DNA from: DATFVA01 sp963815785 | GTDB taxonomy: Bacteria > Bacteroidota > Ignavibacteria > Ignavibacteriales > Ignavibacteriaceae | Assembly: GCA_963815785.1 (NCBI GenBank) | Contig: CAWFHZ010000005.1 | Location: forward strand, 1 to 64,000 | Direction of reading: 5' to 3' | DNA: 64,000 nt | Notes under the pieces: generated by a model | Told to the model about the DNA's origin: nothing | The model's database searches: none | The model's input: the letters and a program-made list of their open reading frames with translations, nothing else | Shown here: one piece after another, positions 26,369 to 35,494 of the stretch | Position numbering within the stretch: position 1 is the first letter of the stretch | Layout of the letters: every line of letters starts with the position of its first letter | Position numbers and translations under genes: made by a program

Positions 26369-27301
26369 TCATTGTTTTTTAATGGTTATATCACCGCCGG
26401 ATGTTTTGGCAACCAGTTCTGCACCGCCGTTATTTAGATCGGCTTCAAACCTTGTAGAGGAAATTCTTTTAGCATTATTTGCCGTGAGATTGCACTCAAT
26501 GTCACCACCGGAAGTATGCAGGTTTGCACTTGCATTAAAATCTGACGGAAGTTTCATTTGTATATCCCCTCCTGAAGTTTCGAGATCAATTCCTTTATTC
26601 TCACCTGTATACTCAAGAACAATATCACCCCCCGATGTTTCTGCAAATATTTTTGAGTCACTTCCCGTTAAGTAAACATCTCCGCCGGAAGTTGAAGCTG
26701 AAAAATCGCCCTTAAAGTTTCTTGCTTTAATATTACCACCGGAAGTGGAAACATTCATATCTCCGCTGTTCGAGTCAAGATTTATTTCACCGCCTGAAGT
26801 GGTTACCTTTAAAACTCCATCAGTATTTTTTACCCACACATCTCCGCCGGAAGTTTTAAGCCGGTTATTCCCCCTGATTTCTCCAATCATTATGTCTCCA
26901 CCTGCCGTACTAATATTATTATTAAATTCAGCAGGCACTTTAATTTCAAACCTGATCCTTATTCCGCTCGAAAACCAGTTAAAAAATGAGCCTTCTTTCT
27001 TTGCGATTACTGAAATTTCATCATCGTTATTGTTAAACAAAAAGTCTACTTTTTCTTTTGCTTTATCATTACCTAACACTTTAATATAAACTTCCGGTTT
27101 ATCCCAGCTCGTAATTGTTACATCTCCGCTTGAAGATTCAACTCTTAAATTTTTTCCCGGCTGAATCTGAAAGGTTTTTTCGTGAAGGGTTTGTAAATCG
27201 CCCCCGTTGTAATCAGAGCCGATATCAACACGACAGGCAGTTAAGTTACCCGTTAAAAACAGTAAACAAACAAACACTAATATTTTAGTAGAATTTTTCA
27301 T
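26369..27301 (-). CDS. DUF4097 beta-repeat lipoprotein
   Basis: A 310-residue exported protein. The signal peptide ends in LTAC, a good lipobox with Cys23. The body is a right-handed beta-helix-like repeat of the DUF4097/adhesin type, with about nine copies of a T-S-G-G-D/E/N-I/V motif spaced 17-22 residues apart. The family's function is not established; surface or periplasmic binding is likely. It has its own terminator. Confidence 0.85.
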   Translation of the reverse strand: MKNSTKILVFVCLLFLTGNLTACRVDIGSDYNGGDLQTLHEKTFQIQPGKNLRVESSSGDVTITSWDKPEVYIKVLGNDKAKEKVDFLFNNNDDEISVIAKKEGSFFNWFSSGIRIRFEIKVPAEFNNNISTAGGDIMIGEIRGNNRLKTSGGDVWVKNTDGVLKVTTSGGEINLDSNSGDMNVSTSGGNIKARNFKGDFSASTSGGDVYLTGSDSKIFAETSGGDIVLEYTGENKGIDLETSGGDIQMKLPSDFNASANLHTSGGDIECNLTANNAKRISSTRFEADLNNGGAELVAKTSGGDITIKKQ

Positions 27302-27592
27302 CTTATTTTCCTCAGATGTTTTTCTTATTAGACTTTCAAAGTCGTCAAAAGGTTACCGGATTTTTAATTTATCAAATCCCGCTTTATTAAAATATATTCT
27401 TTTCCGGAATTCCGATCTTTTTTAATGATGAACTCAACGTTTAAGTGATATCCGGTTAATTTTGTTCTTGAACCGGAAAATTGATAACAGGAAGCCATCA
27501 GGTTAATTATTCTGTTAAAGCAGGGAGGCAATATTCTATCATAATAGGTAAATTTATAATTGATCCTAATCGAATTATTTCAAAGGAGAAAA

Positions 27593-28696
27593 ATGAAAAA
27601 AATTACAGTGCTCGGCGGCGGAATGGTTGGAAGTGCCATTGCCGCAGATCTTGCAAAAAAATACGAAGTAACACTTTGTGATATAAATGAAGATAGACTT
27701 AAAGAATTATCATCACGCTTATCAATTAAAACAATTAAGAAAAATCTTACCGACAAATCACAAATAAAAGAAGCCATAAAAGAAGCTGATTTAGTCGTTG
27801 GAGCTGTTCCCGGGTTTATGGGATTCGAAACTCTGAAAACAATTATTGAAGCAGGAAAAAATGCTGTTGATATTTCTTTCTTTGATGAAGATCCATTTAA
27901 GCTTGATGAACTGGCAAAGAAAAATAATGTAACTGCAATTGTTGATTGCGGAGTTGCTCCCGGATTAAGCAATATAATTCTTGGTTACTACAACGAAAGA
28001 ATGAAAATTGATTTGTTCGAATGTTATGTCGGCGGACTTCCATTTGAAAGAAAATGGCCTTATGAATACAAGGCTCCGTTTTCTCCTGTTGACGTAATTG
28101 AAGAGTACACAAGACCGGCAAGAATTATGGCAGACGGGAATATTGTTACAAGAGAAGCACTCTCTGAACCGGAGTTGATTGAAACAGAAGCAGGAACTCT
28201 TGAAGCGTTTAATACTGATGGATTACGATCATTGTTAGTTACAATGAAAATACCGAATATGAAAGAAAAAACCCTCCGTTATCCCGGGCATATTGAACTG
28301 ATGAAAATTTTAAGAGAGACAGGTTTCTTTAATAAAGAAAAAATTGAAGTTGGCGGAAAGTTGGTAAGTCCGCTTGAGCTTTCTTCAAAATTACTTTTCC
28401 CAATTTGGAAACTTGAAAAAAATGAACGGGAATTTACAATCTTAAAATTCAAAATTGCAGGCGAAGGAAAAGAAATTATTTATTCACTGTTTGATAAATT
28501 TGATGAAGAAACTAAAACATCTTCTATGGCGCGTACAACCGGCTATACCTGCACGGCTGCTGTTAATCTTGTTTTAAACGGGGATTACAAACAAAAAGGA
28601 ATCTCTCCACCTGAGTTTATCGGTAAGGATCAGAATTGTTTTGATAAAATATTAGCTCATCTTAAGGAAAGAAAAATTCAGATTAATAAAGAATAA
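27593..28696 (+). CDS. saccharopine dehydrogenase family oxidoreductase
   Basis: A 367-residue NAD(P)-dependent enzyme with an N-terminal Rossmann fold (KITVLGGGMVGSAIAADLA) and the saccharopine dehydrogenase C-terminal domain. The start at 27593 has an AAAGGAG Shine-Dalgarno; an in-frame ATG 33 bp upstream lacks one. CGVAPGLSNIILGYY and GTLEAFNTDGLRSLL resemble lysine 6-dehydrogenase and saccharopine reductase-like enzymes, so a role in lysine metabolism is possible but not proven. The 290-bp spacer upstream has a TAATTTTG box at 27457-27464 and no other feature I can support. Confidence 0.85.
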   Translation: MKKITVLGGGMVGSAIAADLAKKYEVTLCDINEDRLKELSSRLSIKTIKKNLTDKSQIKEAIKEADLVVGAVPGFMGFETLKTIIEAGKNAVDISFFDEDPFKLDELAKKNNVTAIVDCGVAPGLSNIILGYYNERMKIDLFECYVGGLPFERKWPYEYKAPFSPVDVIEEYTRPARIMADGNIVTREALSEPELIETEAGTLEAFNTDGLRSLLVTMKIPNMKEKTLRYPGHIELMKILRETGFFNKEKIEVGGKLVSPLELSSKLLFPIWKLEKNEREFTILKFKIAGEGKEIIYSLFDKFDEETKTSSMARTTGYTCTAAVNLVLNGDYKQKGISPPEFIGKDQNCFDKILAHLKERKIQINKE

Positions 28697-28719
28697 TTTT
28701 TTACCAGCAGGAAAATAGT

Positions 28720-29718
28720 ATGGCGGAAAATCAAAACCAGTTTGAACTTACAAACAATATTAAAATTGCAATTCTTTCTGTTTCAGTTTTTACTTTACTT
28801 ATCCACCTGTATACAAATCTTTTTGCAAGTTATGGAATTTTCCGGGATGAGTTTTACTATATAGCATGTTCAAACAGGCTTGCTGCGGGGTATGTTGATC
28901 AGCCGCCGTTATCAATTTATCTGCTTGCTTTCTGGAAAATGATTTTCGGTGAATCACTTTTTGCCATCAGGTTATTTCCTGCAATGATTGCGGCTTTAAC
29001 AGTTTATTTTACAGGATTGTTAACTGCAAGAATAGGTGGAAAAACCGTTGCTGTTTTAACTGCTTGTGTTACACTTGCCTTCTCCCCTATTTTTCTCGGC
29101 ATAAACACCATCTTCTCGATGAACACTTTCGATCATCTTTTTTGGGTTCTTTCCGCTTATTTTGTTGTAAGAATAATACAAGATAATAAACCACTATTCT
29201 GGATTCTTCTTGGAGTAACTCTTGGATTTGGAATGCTCAACAAAATAAGTATGGCATGGTTCGGTGCTGGTTTGTTTGCAGGACTGGTTTTCACACCATT
29301 AAGAATTCATTTAAAAACAAGATGGCCGTATGTAACTGCAGCAATTGTGTTTATTATTTTCTTACCATTTATAATCTGGAATATAACTCACAACTATGCG
29401 CATCTTGAATTTATAAGAAATGCAAGCACTTATAAATATTCAGGTCTTACACCCGCTGATTTTATAAGCGGACAGTTGCTTCTGCCCGGGCTGATAGCAA
29501 TTCTGATCTGGTTGCCGGGTCTTTTATTCTTCTTTATGAATAAAGAAGCAAAAAAATACAGAATTCTTGGAATTATTTTCCTGACGACTTTTTTAATATT
29601 GATTATAAACTGGCATAGCAAAGCAGAATACCTCTCCCCGGCATATCCTTTAATTTATGCGGGCGGAGGATTATTTATTGAAAAAATATTCAGCGGGAAA
29701 TCTTTCGGCTTGGGTTAA
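28720..29718 (+). pseudogene. GT39 (PMT/ArnT-like) glycosyltransferase, N-terminal part of a frameshifted gene
   Basis: The 332-residue frame starts with the typical GT39 catalytic region: a first TM, then YGIFRDEFYYIACS with the catalytic acidic residues, then DQPPLSIYLLAF, and about nine further membrane helices. It ends abruptly after FIEKIFSGK, at a point where family members continue with a periplasmic domain. The missing part is encoded in the next frame (29657-30277). The frame change is +1 and lies near an A6 run at 29681-29686; one extra A there would explain it. Either a real mutation or a sequencing error. Confidence 0.75.
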
Positions 29719-30277
29719 ATATGCACTGATAATTCTTATAGTAATAACAGGGATAATTTCTATGCCGATGGCAATTCCTATTCTCCCCGTAAATAATTTT
29801 ATTTCTTACTCTTCATTTTTAGGAATCAGTCATCAAAACTCTGAACACAAACAACTTGCAGATCTTCCACAGTTTTATGCTGATATGTTCGGCTGGGAAG
29901 ATCTGGCAAAAACAGTTTCATCAGTTTATAAAACAATTCCTGATTCCGAAAAATCAACAACTATAGTTTTTGCTGATAATTACGGAGAAGCAGGTGCACT
30001 GGAGTATTATTCATCAAAATATAAGTTACCGCCTGTAGTTTGTCCGCATAACTCATACTGGTATTGGGCAAATCCGGATGAACAAAAAATCAAAACCATA
30101 ATTGTAATAGGAGGTGATACTGCAAATTTAAAAAAGATTTTTCAGGGAGTAGTCCTTGCAGCAGTCCACAAAACAAAATACAGTATGCCGTATGAAAATA
30201 ATCTGCAGGTTTTTATATGCAGGGGAATTAAACAATCCTTAAAAGATATCTGGCAGCGAAATAAAAATTTCAGTTGA
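29657..30277 (+). pseudogene. GT39 glycosyltransferase, C-terminal part of the frameshifted gene
   Basis: This frame continues the preceding GT39 gene. After a short overlap it encodes a last membrane helix (VKYALIILIVITGIISM) and a soluble periplasmic domain with FADNYGEAGALEYYSSKY, a segment typical of the C-terminal domain of PMT_2-type enzymes. Joined through the A6 run at 29681-29686 the product would be about 518 residues, the family's normal length. The open frame begins at an ATG, but no Shine-Dalgarno is evident, so independent expression is doubtful. Confidence 0.7.
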
Positions 30278-30353
30278 TAATTAAAACATTTAATCCAGAT
30301 ATTATTTTCCTATTTTTACAACATCAAATTTACAGGCAGAATCAGGAGGCAAG

Positions 30354-31664
30354 ATGATTCGTGTAATTCTCCTATTTTTAATTTTAAGCACCACACTTTT
30401 CCCACAGGAAAAGTCTGAAGATGTTAAGACTTTCCCGCTAAAAAACGGAATGAAAGTTATTGTACTTGAAGACCACTCAATTCCAAATGCAAATATGTAT
30501 TTCTTCTGGAAAGTCGGATCGCGGAATGAATATCCTGGCATAACAGGAATTTCACATTTCTTTGAACATATGATGTTTAACGGCGCAAAAGAATACGGAC
30601 CGAAAATGTTCGACCGTACAATGGAAGCCGCCGGCGGATCAAACAATGCTTACACTACAAAAAATATGACGGTCTACACTGACTTGTTCCCATCTTCTTC
30701 AATTGAAACAATTTTTAAACTCGAAGCCGACAGAATCTGCTGTCTTGATTTCAACGAGAAAATGATTGAAAGTGAACGCGGAGTTATTCTTTCTGAAAGA
30801 AGTACAGGACTGGAAAACAGTAATTACAGGCTTCTCTCAGAACAGGTTATTGCAGCTGCAATGATTGCACACCCTTACCGCTGGCCTGTAATAGGCTGGG
30901 AATCTGATATTAAAAACTGGACAAAAGAAGATCTGGTTAAGTATTTTAAAACCTACTACGCACCAAACAATGGAGTGCTTGTTATTTCAGGTGATGTTAA
31001 TCTTCAGCAGGTAAAAGAATTATGCAATGAATATCTTGCACCAATTCCTGCAAATACTCCGCCGAGGGAAATTCACACAGTTGAACCACTGCAGATTGGA
31101 GAGAAACGAATTATTGTTCACAAAGATGTTTCATCACCTAATATTATGGTCGTCTATCATACTCCCGAATCAAAATCAGAAGATTATTATGCACTTGATC
31201 TTTTAAGTTCAATTCTTTCGTCAGGAAACACTTCAAGGCTTTACAGTTCTCTTGTCGATAAAGATCAGCTCGCACTTTCTGTCTGGTCTTACCAGGAGAT
31301 GTCACTCGATCCTTATCTGTTTACAATTTACGGAATTTGCGCTGACAGCGTTTCTCCTGATTCACTCGCAAATGAAATTTATTATCAATTGGATAGTATA
31401 AAAGTTTACGGGGTTACAGAACACGAACTGCAGAAAGTTAAAAACCAGAAAGTAATGGAGTTCTATCATAATATGGAAACAATTGATGGTAAGTCCAATA
31501 CAATCGGAACTTATGAAATTTTCTTTGGTGATTATAAAAAACTTTTTGATGCTCCGGACGAATACAAAAAAGTAACCGTAGAGGATATAAAAAGAGTTGC
31601 GCAAAAATATTTCACTGATTCAAACCGGACTATAGGAATACTTGAACCGGAGGAGGAAAAATGA
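30354..31664 (+). CDS. M16 family zinc protease, catalytic subunit
   Basis: A 436-residue exported M16 (pitrilysin/insulinase) peptidase. A signal peptide covers about residues 1-17. The inverted zinc motif HFFEH (residues 68-72) is intact, with the downstream glutamate in ESERGVILSER. AGGSNNAYTTKNMTVYTD is the family's catalytic-site follow-on. An AGGAGG-like site precedes the ATG. It overlaps the next M16 gene by 4 bp; the pair should form a periplasmic heterodimer. Confidence 0.93.
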   Translation: MIRVILLFLILSTTLFPQEKSEDVKTFPLKNGMKVIVLEDHSIPNANMYFFWKVGSRNEYPGITGISHFFEHMMFNGAKEYGPKMFDRTMEAAGGSNNAYTTKNMTVYTDLFPSSSIETIFKLEADRICCLDFNEKMIESERGVILSERSTGLENSNYRLLSEQVIAAAMIAHPYRWPVIGWESDIKNWTKEDLVKYFKTYYAPNNGVLVISGDVNLQQVKELCNEYLAPIPANTPPREIHTVEPLQIGEKRIIVHKDVSSPNIMVVYHTPESKSEDYYALDLLSSILSSGNTSRLYSSLVDKDQLALSVWSYQEMSLDPYLFTIYGICADSVSPDSLANEIYYQLDSIKVYGVTEHELQKVKNQKVMEFYHNMETIDGKSNTIGTYEIFFGDYKKLFDAPDEYKKVTVEDIKRVAQKYFTDSNRTIGILEPEEEK

Positions 31665-33055
31665 AAAATATAATTCATTGTTTTTTAATCACACTAATAT
31701 TTTTCTCTGTTTCAGTTTCGGGACAGAATGAATCCAACTTTAAACTTCCGCATTATGAAAAATTCACTTTGAAAAATGGTTTGACAATATATCTGATGGA
31801 ACAGCATGAAGTTCCGCTTATTTATATCTCATCAATTTTTCCTGGGGGTGCAGTTAAGGATGAAGATAAAAACGGTCTTGCTTATTTAACCTCCGAATCA
31901 CTTTTATTCGGGACGGAAAATTATAGTAAAGATTCCATCGAACAGATATTCGATTTCCTGGGTGCGGATATTTCATCCAACACCAACCTTGAAGAATCAA
32001 AAATTAGTCTGTCATTTAAGAATACCGATGCAGATAAGCTTCTTCCAATCTTTAAAGATATTGTAACCTCTCCTGTTTTTCCCAAAGATGAGGTTGATAA
32101 AAGAAAAGACAGGCTGATGCAGGAACTTGATCAGGAAAAAGAAAGTCCGAGAAATGTTATTGATGAATATTTCAGAAAATTTATTTATGTGAAAAATGCT
32201 TATGGAAATCCTGTAGAAGGAACGAAAACTTCACTTAAAAAAATTACTGTAAATGATGTTAAGGATTTTTATTCCCGAAATTATATTCCGTCTCAGTCGG
32301 CAATTGCAGTAGTTGGTGATTTTTCAACTGCTTTAATGAAGAGTAAAATTTCAGGTTTATTCGATAAATGGAATCCCGGTTTTAATAAATCAGAAAAAGT
32401 TGAATTGGCAGATGTTCCTCCTTTTAATGAAAGTAATGTGCTTCTTGTAAATAAAGATGATTCTAACGAAACCACTTTTTACATTGGCGGTCACGGGGTT
32501 ACAAGGAACAATCCCGATGTGGTTGGAATTGATGTTGTAAATACAATTCTAGGCGGCAGATTTACTTCGTGGCTCAATGATGAATTACGCGTAAATGCCG
32601 GACTGACTTACGGCGCCAGAAGTTTTTTTAGTAAATATAAAGATGCTGGTTTGTTTATTGTTTACAGTTTCACAAAAACCGCAACTACAACAGATGCCAT
32701 TGATCTTGCTCTGCAGGTATTAAACAGGCTGCATTCAAAAGGAATTGATGAAGCGACTTTAACTTCTGCAAAAGATTATGTTAAGGGTCAGTTTCCTCCC
32801 GATTACGAAACTTCAGGTTCGCTGGCAAATCTTTTATCAACTATGTTTTTCTACAATCTCGATGATTCATATATAAACGATTTTGAAAAAAATGTTGATG
32901 ACTTAACTGTTGACAAGGCAAATGATATAATCAATAAATATTTCCCGGAAAATAATCTGCAGTTTGTGCTGATTGGAAAAGCAAGTGAAATAAGAGATAA
33001 GGTTTCCAAATATGGTGAAGTAACGGAAAAAGAAATAACTGATGATGGTTATTAA
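31661..33055 (+). CDS. M16 family protein, non-catalytic partner subunit
   Basis: A 464-residue exported M16 homologue. Where HXXEH should stand it reads AYLTSESLLFG, so the zinc site is lost. The C-terminal substrate-binding motif is kept: GGRFTSWLNDELRVNAGLTYGA, with the Arg and Tyr used for binding. This split between an active-zinc subunit and an R/Y subunit is the standard architecture of bacterial M16B pairs. Translation is coupled to the catalytic subunit through an ATGA overlap. A hairpin terminator follows. Confidence 0.92.
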   Translation: MKNIIHCFLITLIFFSVSVSGQNESNFKLPHYEKFTLKNGLTIYLMEQHEVPLIYISSIFPGGAVKDEDKNGLAYLTSESLLFGTENYSKDSIEQIFDFLGADISSNTNLEESKISLSFKNTDADKLLPIFKDIVTSPVFPKDEVDKRKDRLMQELDQEKESPRNVIDEYFRKFIYVKNAYGNPVEGTKTSLKKITVNDVKDFYSRNYIPSQSAIAVVGDFSTALMKSKISGLFDKWNPGFNKSEKVELADVPPFNESNVLLVNKDDSNETTFYIGGHGVTRNNPDVVGIDVVNTILGGRFTSWLNDELRVNAGLTYGARSFFSKYKDAGLFIVYSFTKTATTTDAIDLALQVLNRLHSKGIDEATLTSAKDYVKGQFPPDYETSGSLANLLSTMFFYNLDDSYINDFEKNVDDLTVDKANDIINKYFPENNLQFVLIGKASEIRDKVSKYGEVTEKEITDDGY

Positions 33056-33180
33056 TTTTACAGTTTGAATCTGTACTTGAGCAAAATGAAATTATATACT
33101 TTTAGTCAAGACGAGTTTCAGGTTCTGATTTCTACTTAATAATGCAACACTAAGTAAGGTGTGTTTTACTGATTCAAAAA

Positions 33181-33208
33181 AAAGTTACCCCGTTACCAGG
33201 GTAACTTT
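33181..33208. terminator. bidirectional terminator
   Basis: A perfect 10-bp stem (AAAGTTACCC / GGGTAACTTT) with an 8-nt loop lies between the convergent M16 and oligoendopeptidase genes. An A-run precedes it and a T-rich stretch (ATTATTTTTC) follows, so it can work in both directions. Confidence 0.85.
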
Positions 33209-33237
33209 CATTATTTTTCAGACGGTTCGTAGGAAAA

Positions 33238-35115
33238 TTATTTCTTGGATAAAATCTCTTCCATCTGATCCATTACCCTGTTCATCTTTTTCATCGTAAG
33301 TTCAAATGGTTCTGCTGAAAGAGGATCAATCCCGGCTTTCTTTATAAGTTCAATAGGATATTCTGAGCTTCCGCCTTTCAGTATATTATAATATTTATCC
33401 ACTGCAGGCTTTCCTTCATTTAATACTTTTTCTGCAAGTGCAGTTGAATAAATTATGGAAGTTGAATACTGGTAAACATAGTATGTGTAGTTAACAAAAT
33501 GAGGAATATATTCCCACTCGTACGCTACATAAGGATCAACAACACAGATACCTTTATCATTTCCGTAATATTCTTTTACTAGATCGTAATAAATTTTACT
33601 CAGGTTTTCACCGGTAATCGGCTCCTGGTTTTCTGCCATCTCATGAACTTTTAATTCGAATTCAGCAAAAAGAGTCTGGCGGAAAATTGTAGTTCTTAAT
33701 AAATCGAGATAGCTTCCCAGCAGGTATAATTTTTCCCCGTCACTTGTGGAATGATCTACCATATAATGATTGAGAAGGTTCTCGTTAAATGTAGAAGCAA
33801 TTTCGGCGACAAATGTCGGGTAATCAGCCATAGAAAAAGGCTGATTCTTACTTGAGAAATAACTATGCATTGTGTGTCCGAGCTCGTGTGCAAGGGTGGA
33901 AACAGATTCATAATCATCATTCCAGTTCAATAAAATATATGGATGCACATCATAAGCGCTTCCTGATGAATATGCGCCGCTTCTTTTTCCTACATTAGGG
34001 AGAAAATCAATCCACCCGTTGCCGAAAGCTTTATTAAGAGTTGCAATATATTCATCGCCCATAGGTTTGAGTGCATTTTTAATAATATCCTCACCCTGTT
34101 CAACTGTAAAGTTCATTTCAACTTTATTTACAAGAGGCGTATAAAGATCATAATAATGTAATGTATCCACACCAAGCATCTTCTTTTTCAGTTCGAGAAA
34201 ACGTTGAAGTGTAGGCAGACTATTATGGATTTGTTTGATCAGGTTTGTGTAAACACTTACCGGAATATTTGGACCATCTACAGATGCCGCAAGTGCTGAT
34301 TCATATTTGCGGTCCTTTGCGTAGACATAATCTGTTTTGACCTTACCAGCATAATTAGCACCTATGGTATTTTTGAATATCCCGTATTTACTGAAGAAAG
34401 CATCAAATATTTTTGCACGATCCCCGCGGACATTTGTTGATCTGTATTTTGTATAAGCAGAAGGAGAAAGAGTAACTGTTTCGCCTGTTGAAAGTGTAAC
34501 TTTTGCATATGGCATTTCTGCATTGTTAAAAACATTATAAACATCCGAAGGTGTATCAGTTATTAATCCGAATGATGCAAGTATTTTTTCCTGATCTGCT
34601 GAAAGGGTATGAGCTCTCATTCTCTGTATATCTTCAATGTACATTTTATATTCATCAAGCCCGGGTTCTTTTGCAATAAAATCTTTAACCTTTGCTGGAT
34701 CAATTGCAAGGATCTCAGGTCTTATCCAGGAAGTAGCTTCAGAGAATTTCGTCCCCAGGCTCCCGGCTTCTTGTCTCAACTCCTGATTGGGTGAAACTGA
34801 AAGATCTTCATCTGCAAGTAAGCCGGAATAAGTTGAAAACCTGAAGTACTCTTTTAAAGTGCCGAAATAAGTTGTCATTGCATCGAGTAGTGTTCCGGCA
34901 TCTTTATCCAGTTTCCCTTTAAATGATTCAATTTTATCGATCTTTGTACTGATATCCTCTTTTGCAGTTTTCCAATCGCCAACTGAAGAATAAAGATCGG
35001 TGAGATTCCATTTATAGTTTTGAGGAATATCTTTTCTTTCTTTGGTCTGTGCAAAAGAAGTTATTATAAATATTAGTGTTAATAAAACGGTCAGGTAAGA
35101 CTTGAGCTGTCTCAT
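33238..35115 (-). CDS. pepF: exported oligoendopeptidase F (M3 family)
   Basis: A 625-residue M3 zinc metallopeptidase. The N-terminus (MRQLKSYLTVLLTLIFIITS) is a signal peptide, so unlike the cytoplasmic PepF of lactic acid bacteria this one is exported. The catalytic HELGH motif is in STLAHELGHTMHSYF, with the third ligand region following at about 25 residues (FVAEIASTFNENLL). It should degrade short peptides in the periplasm, in keeping with the M16 pair next door. No operon partner. Confidence 0.93.
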   Translation of the reverse strand: MRQLKSYLTVLLTLIFIITSFAQTKERKDIPQNYKWNLTDLYSSVGDWKTAKEDISTKIDKIESFKGKLDKDAGTLLDAMTTYFGTLKEYFRFSTYSGLLADEDLSVSPNQELRQEAGSLGTKFSEATSWIRPEILAIDPAKVKDFIAKEPGLDEYKMYIEDIQRMRAHTLSADQEKILASFGLITDTPSDVYNVFNNAEMPYAKVTLSTGETVTLSPSAYTKYRSTNVRGDRAKIFDAFFSKYGIFKNTIGANYAGKVKTDYVYAKDRKYESALAASVDGPNIPVSVYTNLIKQIHNSLPTLQRFLELKKKMLGVDTLHYYDLYTPLVNKVEMNFTVEQGEDIIKNALKPMGDEYIATLNKAFGNGWIDFLPNVGKRSGAYSSGSAYDVHPYILLNWNDDYESVSTLAHELGHTMHSYFSSKNQPFSMADYPTFVAEIASTFNENLLNHYMVDHSTSDGEKLYLLGSYLDLLRTTIFRQTLFAEFELKVHEMAENQEPITGENLSKIYYDLVKEYYGNDKGICVVDPYVAYEWEYIPHFVNYTYYVYQYSTSIIYSTALAEKVLNEGKPAVDKYYNILKGGSSEYPIELIKKAGIDPLSAEPFELTMKKMNRVMDQMEEILSKK

Positions 35116-35232
35116 AAAAGCTCCCTAAATAAATATGAAAAAATTAGCCCTATAAATTAAGCAAAATTCACTTAATGAAGGAAAAAGATTGGGATGAACG
35201 GCTATAAGATTTTATAAGGAAAGAACGAATTT

Positions 35233-35475
35233 TTAATTTATAGAAATTTCTGTAAAATATTTCTTCCTAAAAAACAAAGCAACATTCACAAGTAAAATTA
35301 AAACAGGCACCTCAACAAGAGGACCGATTACAGCAGCAAATGATTCACCCGAATTTATTCCGAATACGGCAACAGAAACAGCAATAGCTAATTCAAAGTT
35401 ATTGCTTGCTGCAATAAATGAAAGTGTTGTGGTTTTTAGTAATTGTCCGATTCCAGTAATTAAAATGATTATAAA
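35233..35475 (-). pseudogene. acr3 3'-terminal remnant
   Basis: An open frame of 80 codons with no start codon, bounded upstream by TAG at 35476-35478. It encodes KTTTLSFIAASNNFELAIAV and onward to a stop, the C-terminal two helices of an Acr3-type arsenite exporter. It aligns without gaps to the C-terminus of the intact acr3 at 48703, including the stop codon position, with a 13,470-bp offset. Homology stops near 35436. Residues differ mainly in the last 20 positions. It cannot make a functional pump and is best read as a relic of recombination. Confidence 0.85.
35321..35413. repeat. direct repeat, left copy (93 bp identical to 48791-48883)
   Basis: Ninety-three consecutive bases are identical to positions 48791-48883, in the same orientation, within a longer ungapped homologous block of about 204 bp (35233-35436 against 48703-48906). 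The two copies bracket the whole potassium-transport gene set. Confidence 0.95.
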
Positions 35476-35494
35476 CTAGTTTTATTGATAACTA

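Noticed and set aside
27481..27681. 66-residue frame overlapping the start of the saccharopine dehydrogenase gene
   Set aside because: It shares the region with the real start at 27593, which has an AAAGGAG site; the alternative frame is basic and low-complexity.
29657..29718. Programmed ribosomal frameshift in the GT39 gene
   Set aside because: The change needed is +1 (or -2), the run is AAAAAA without a classic X XXY YYZ context, and no stimulatory structure is obvious; an indel is simpler.
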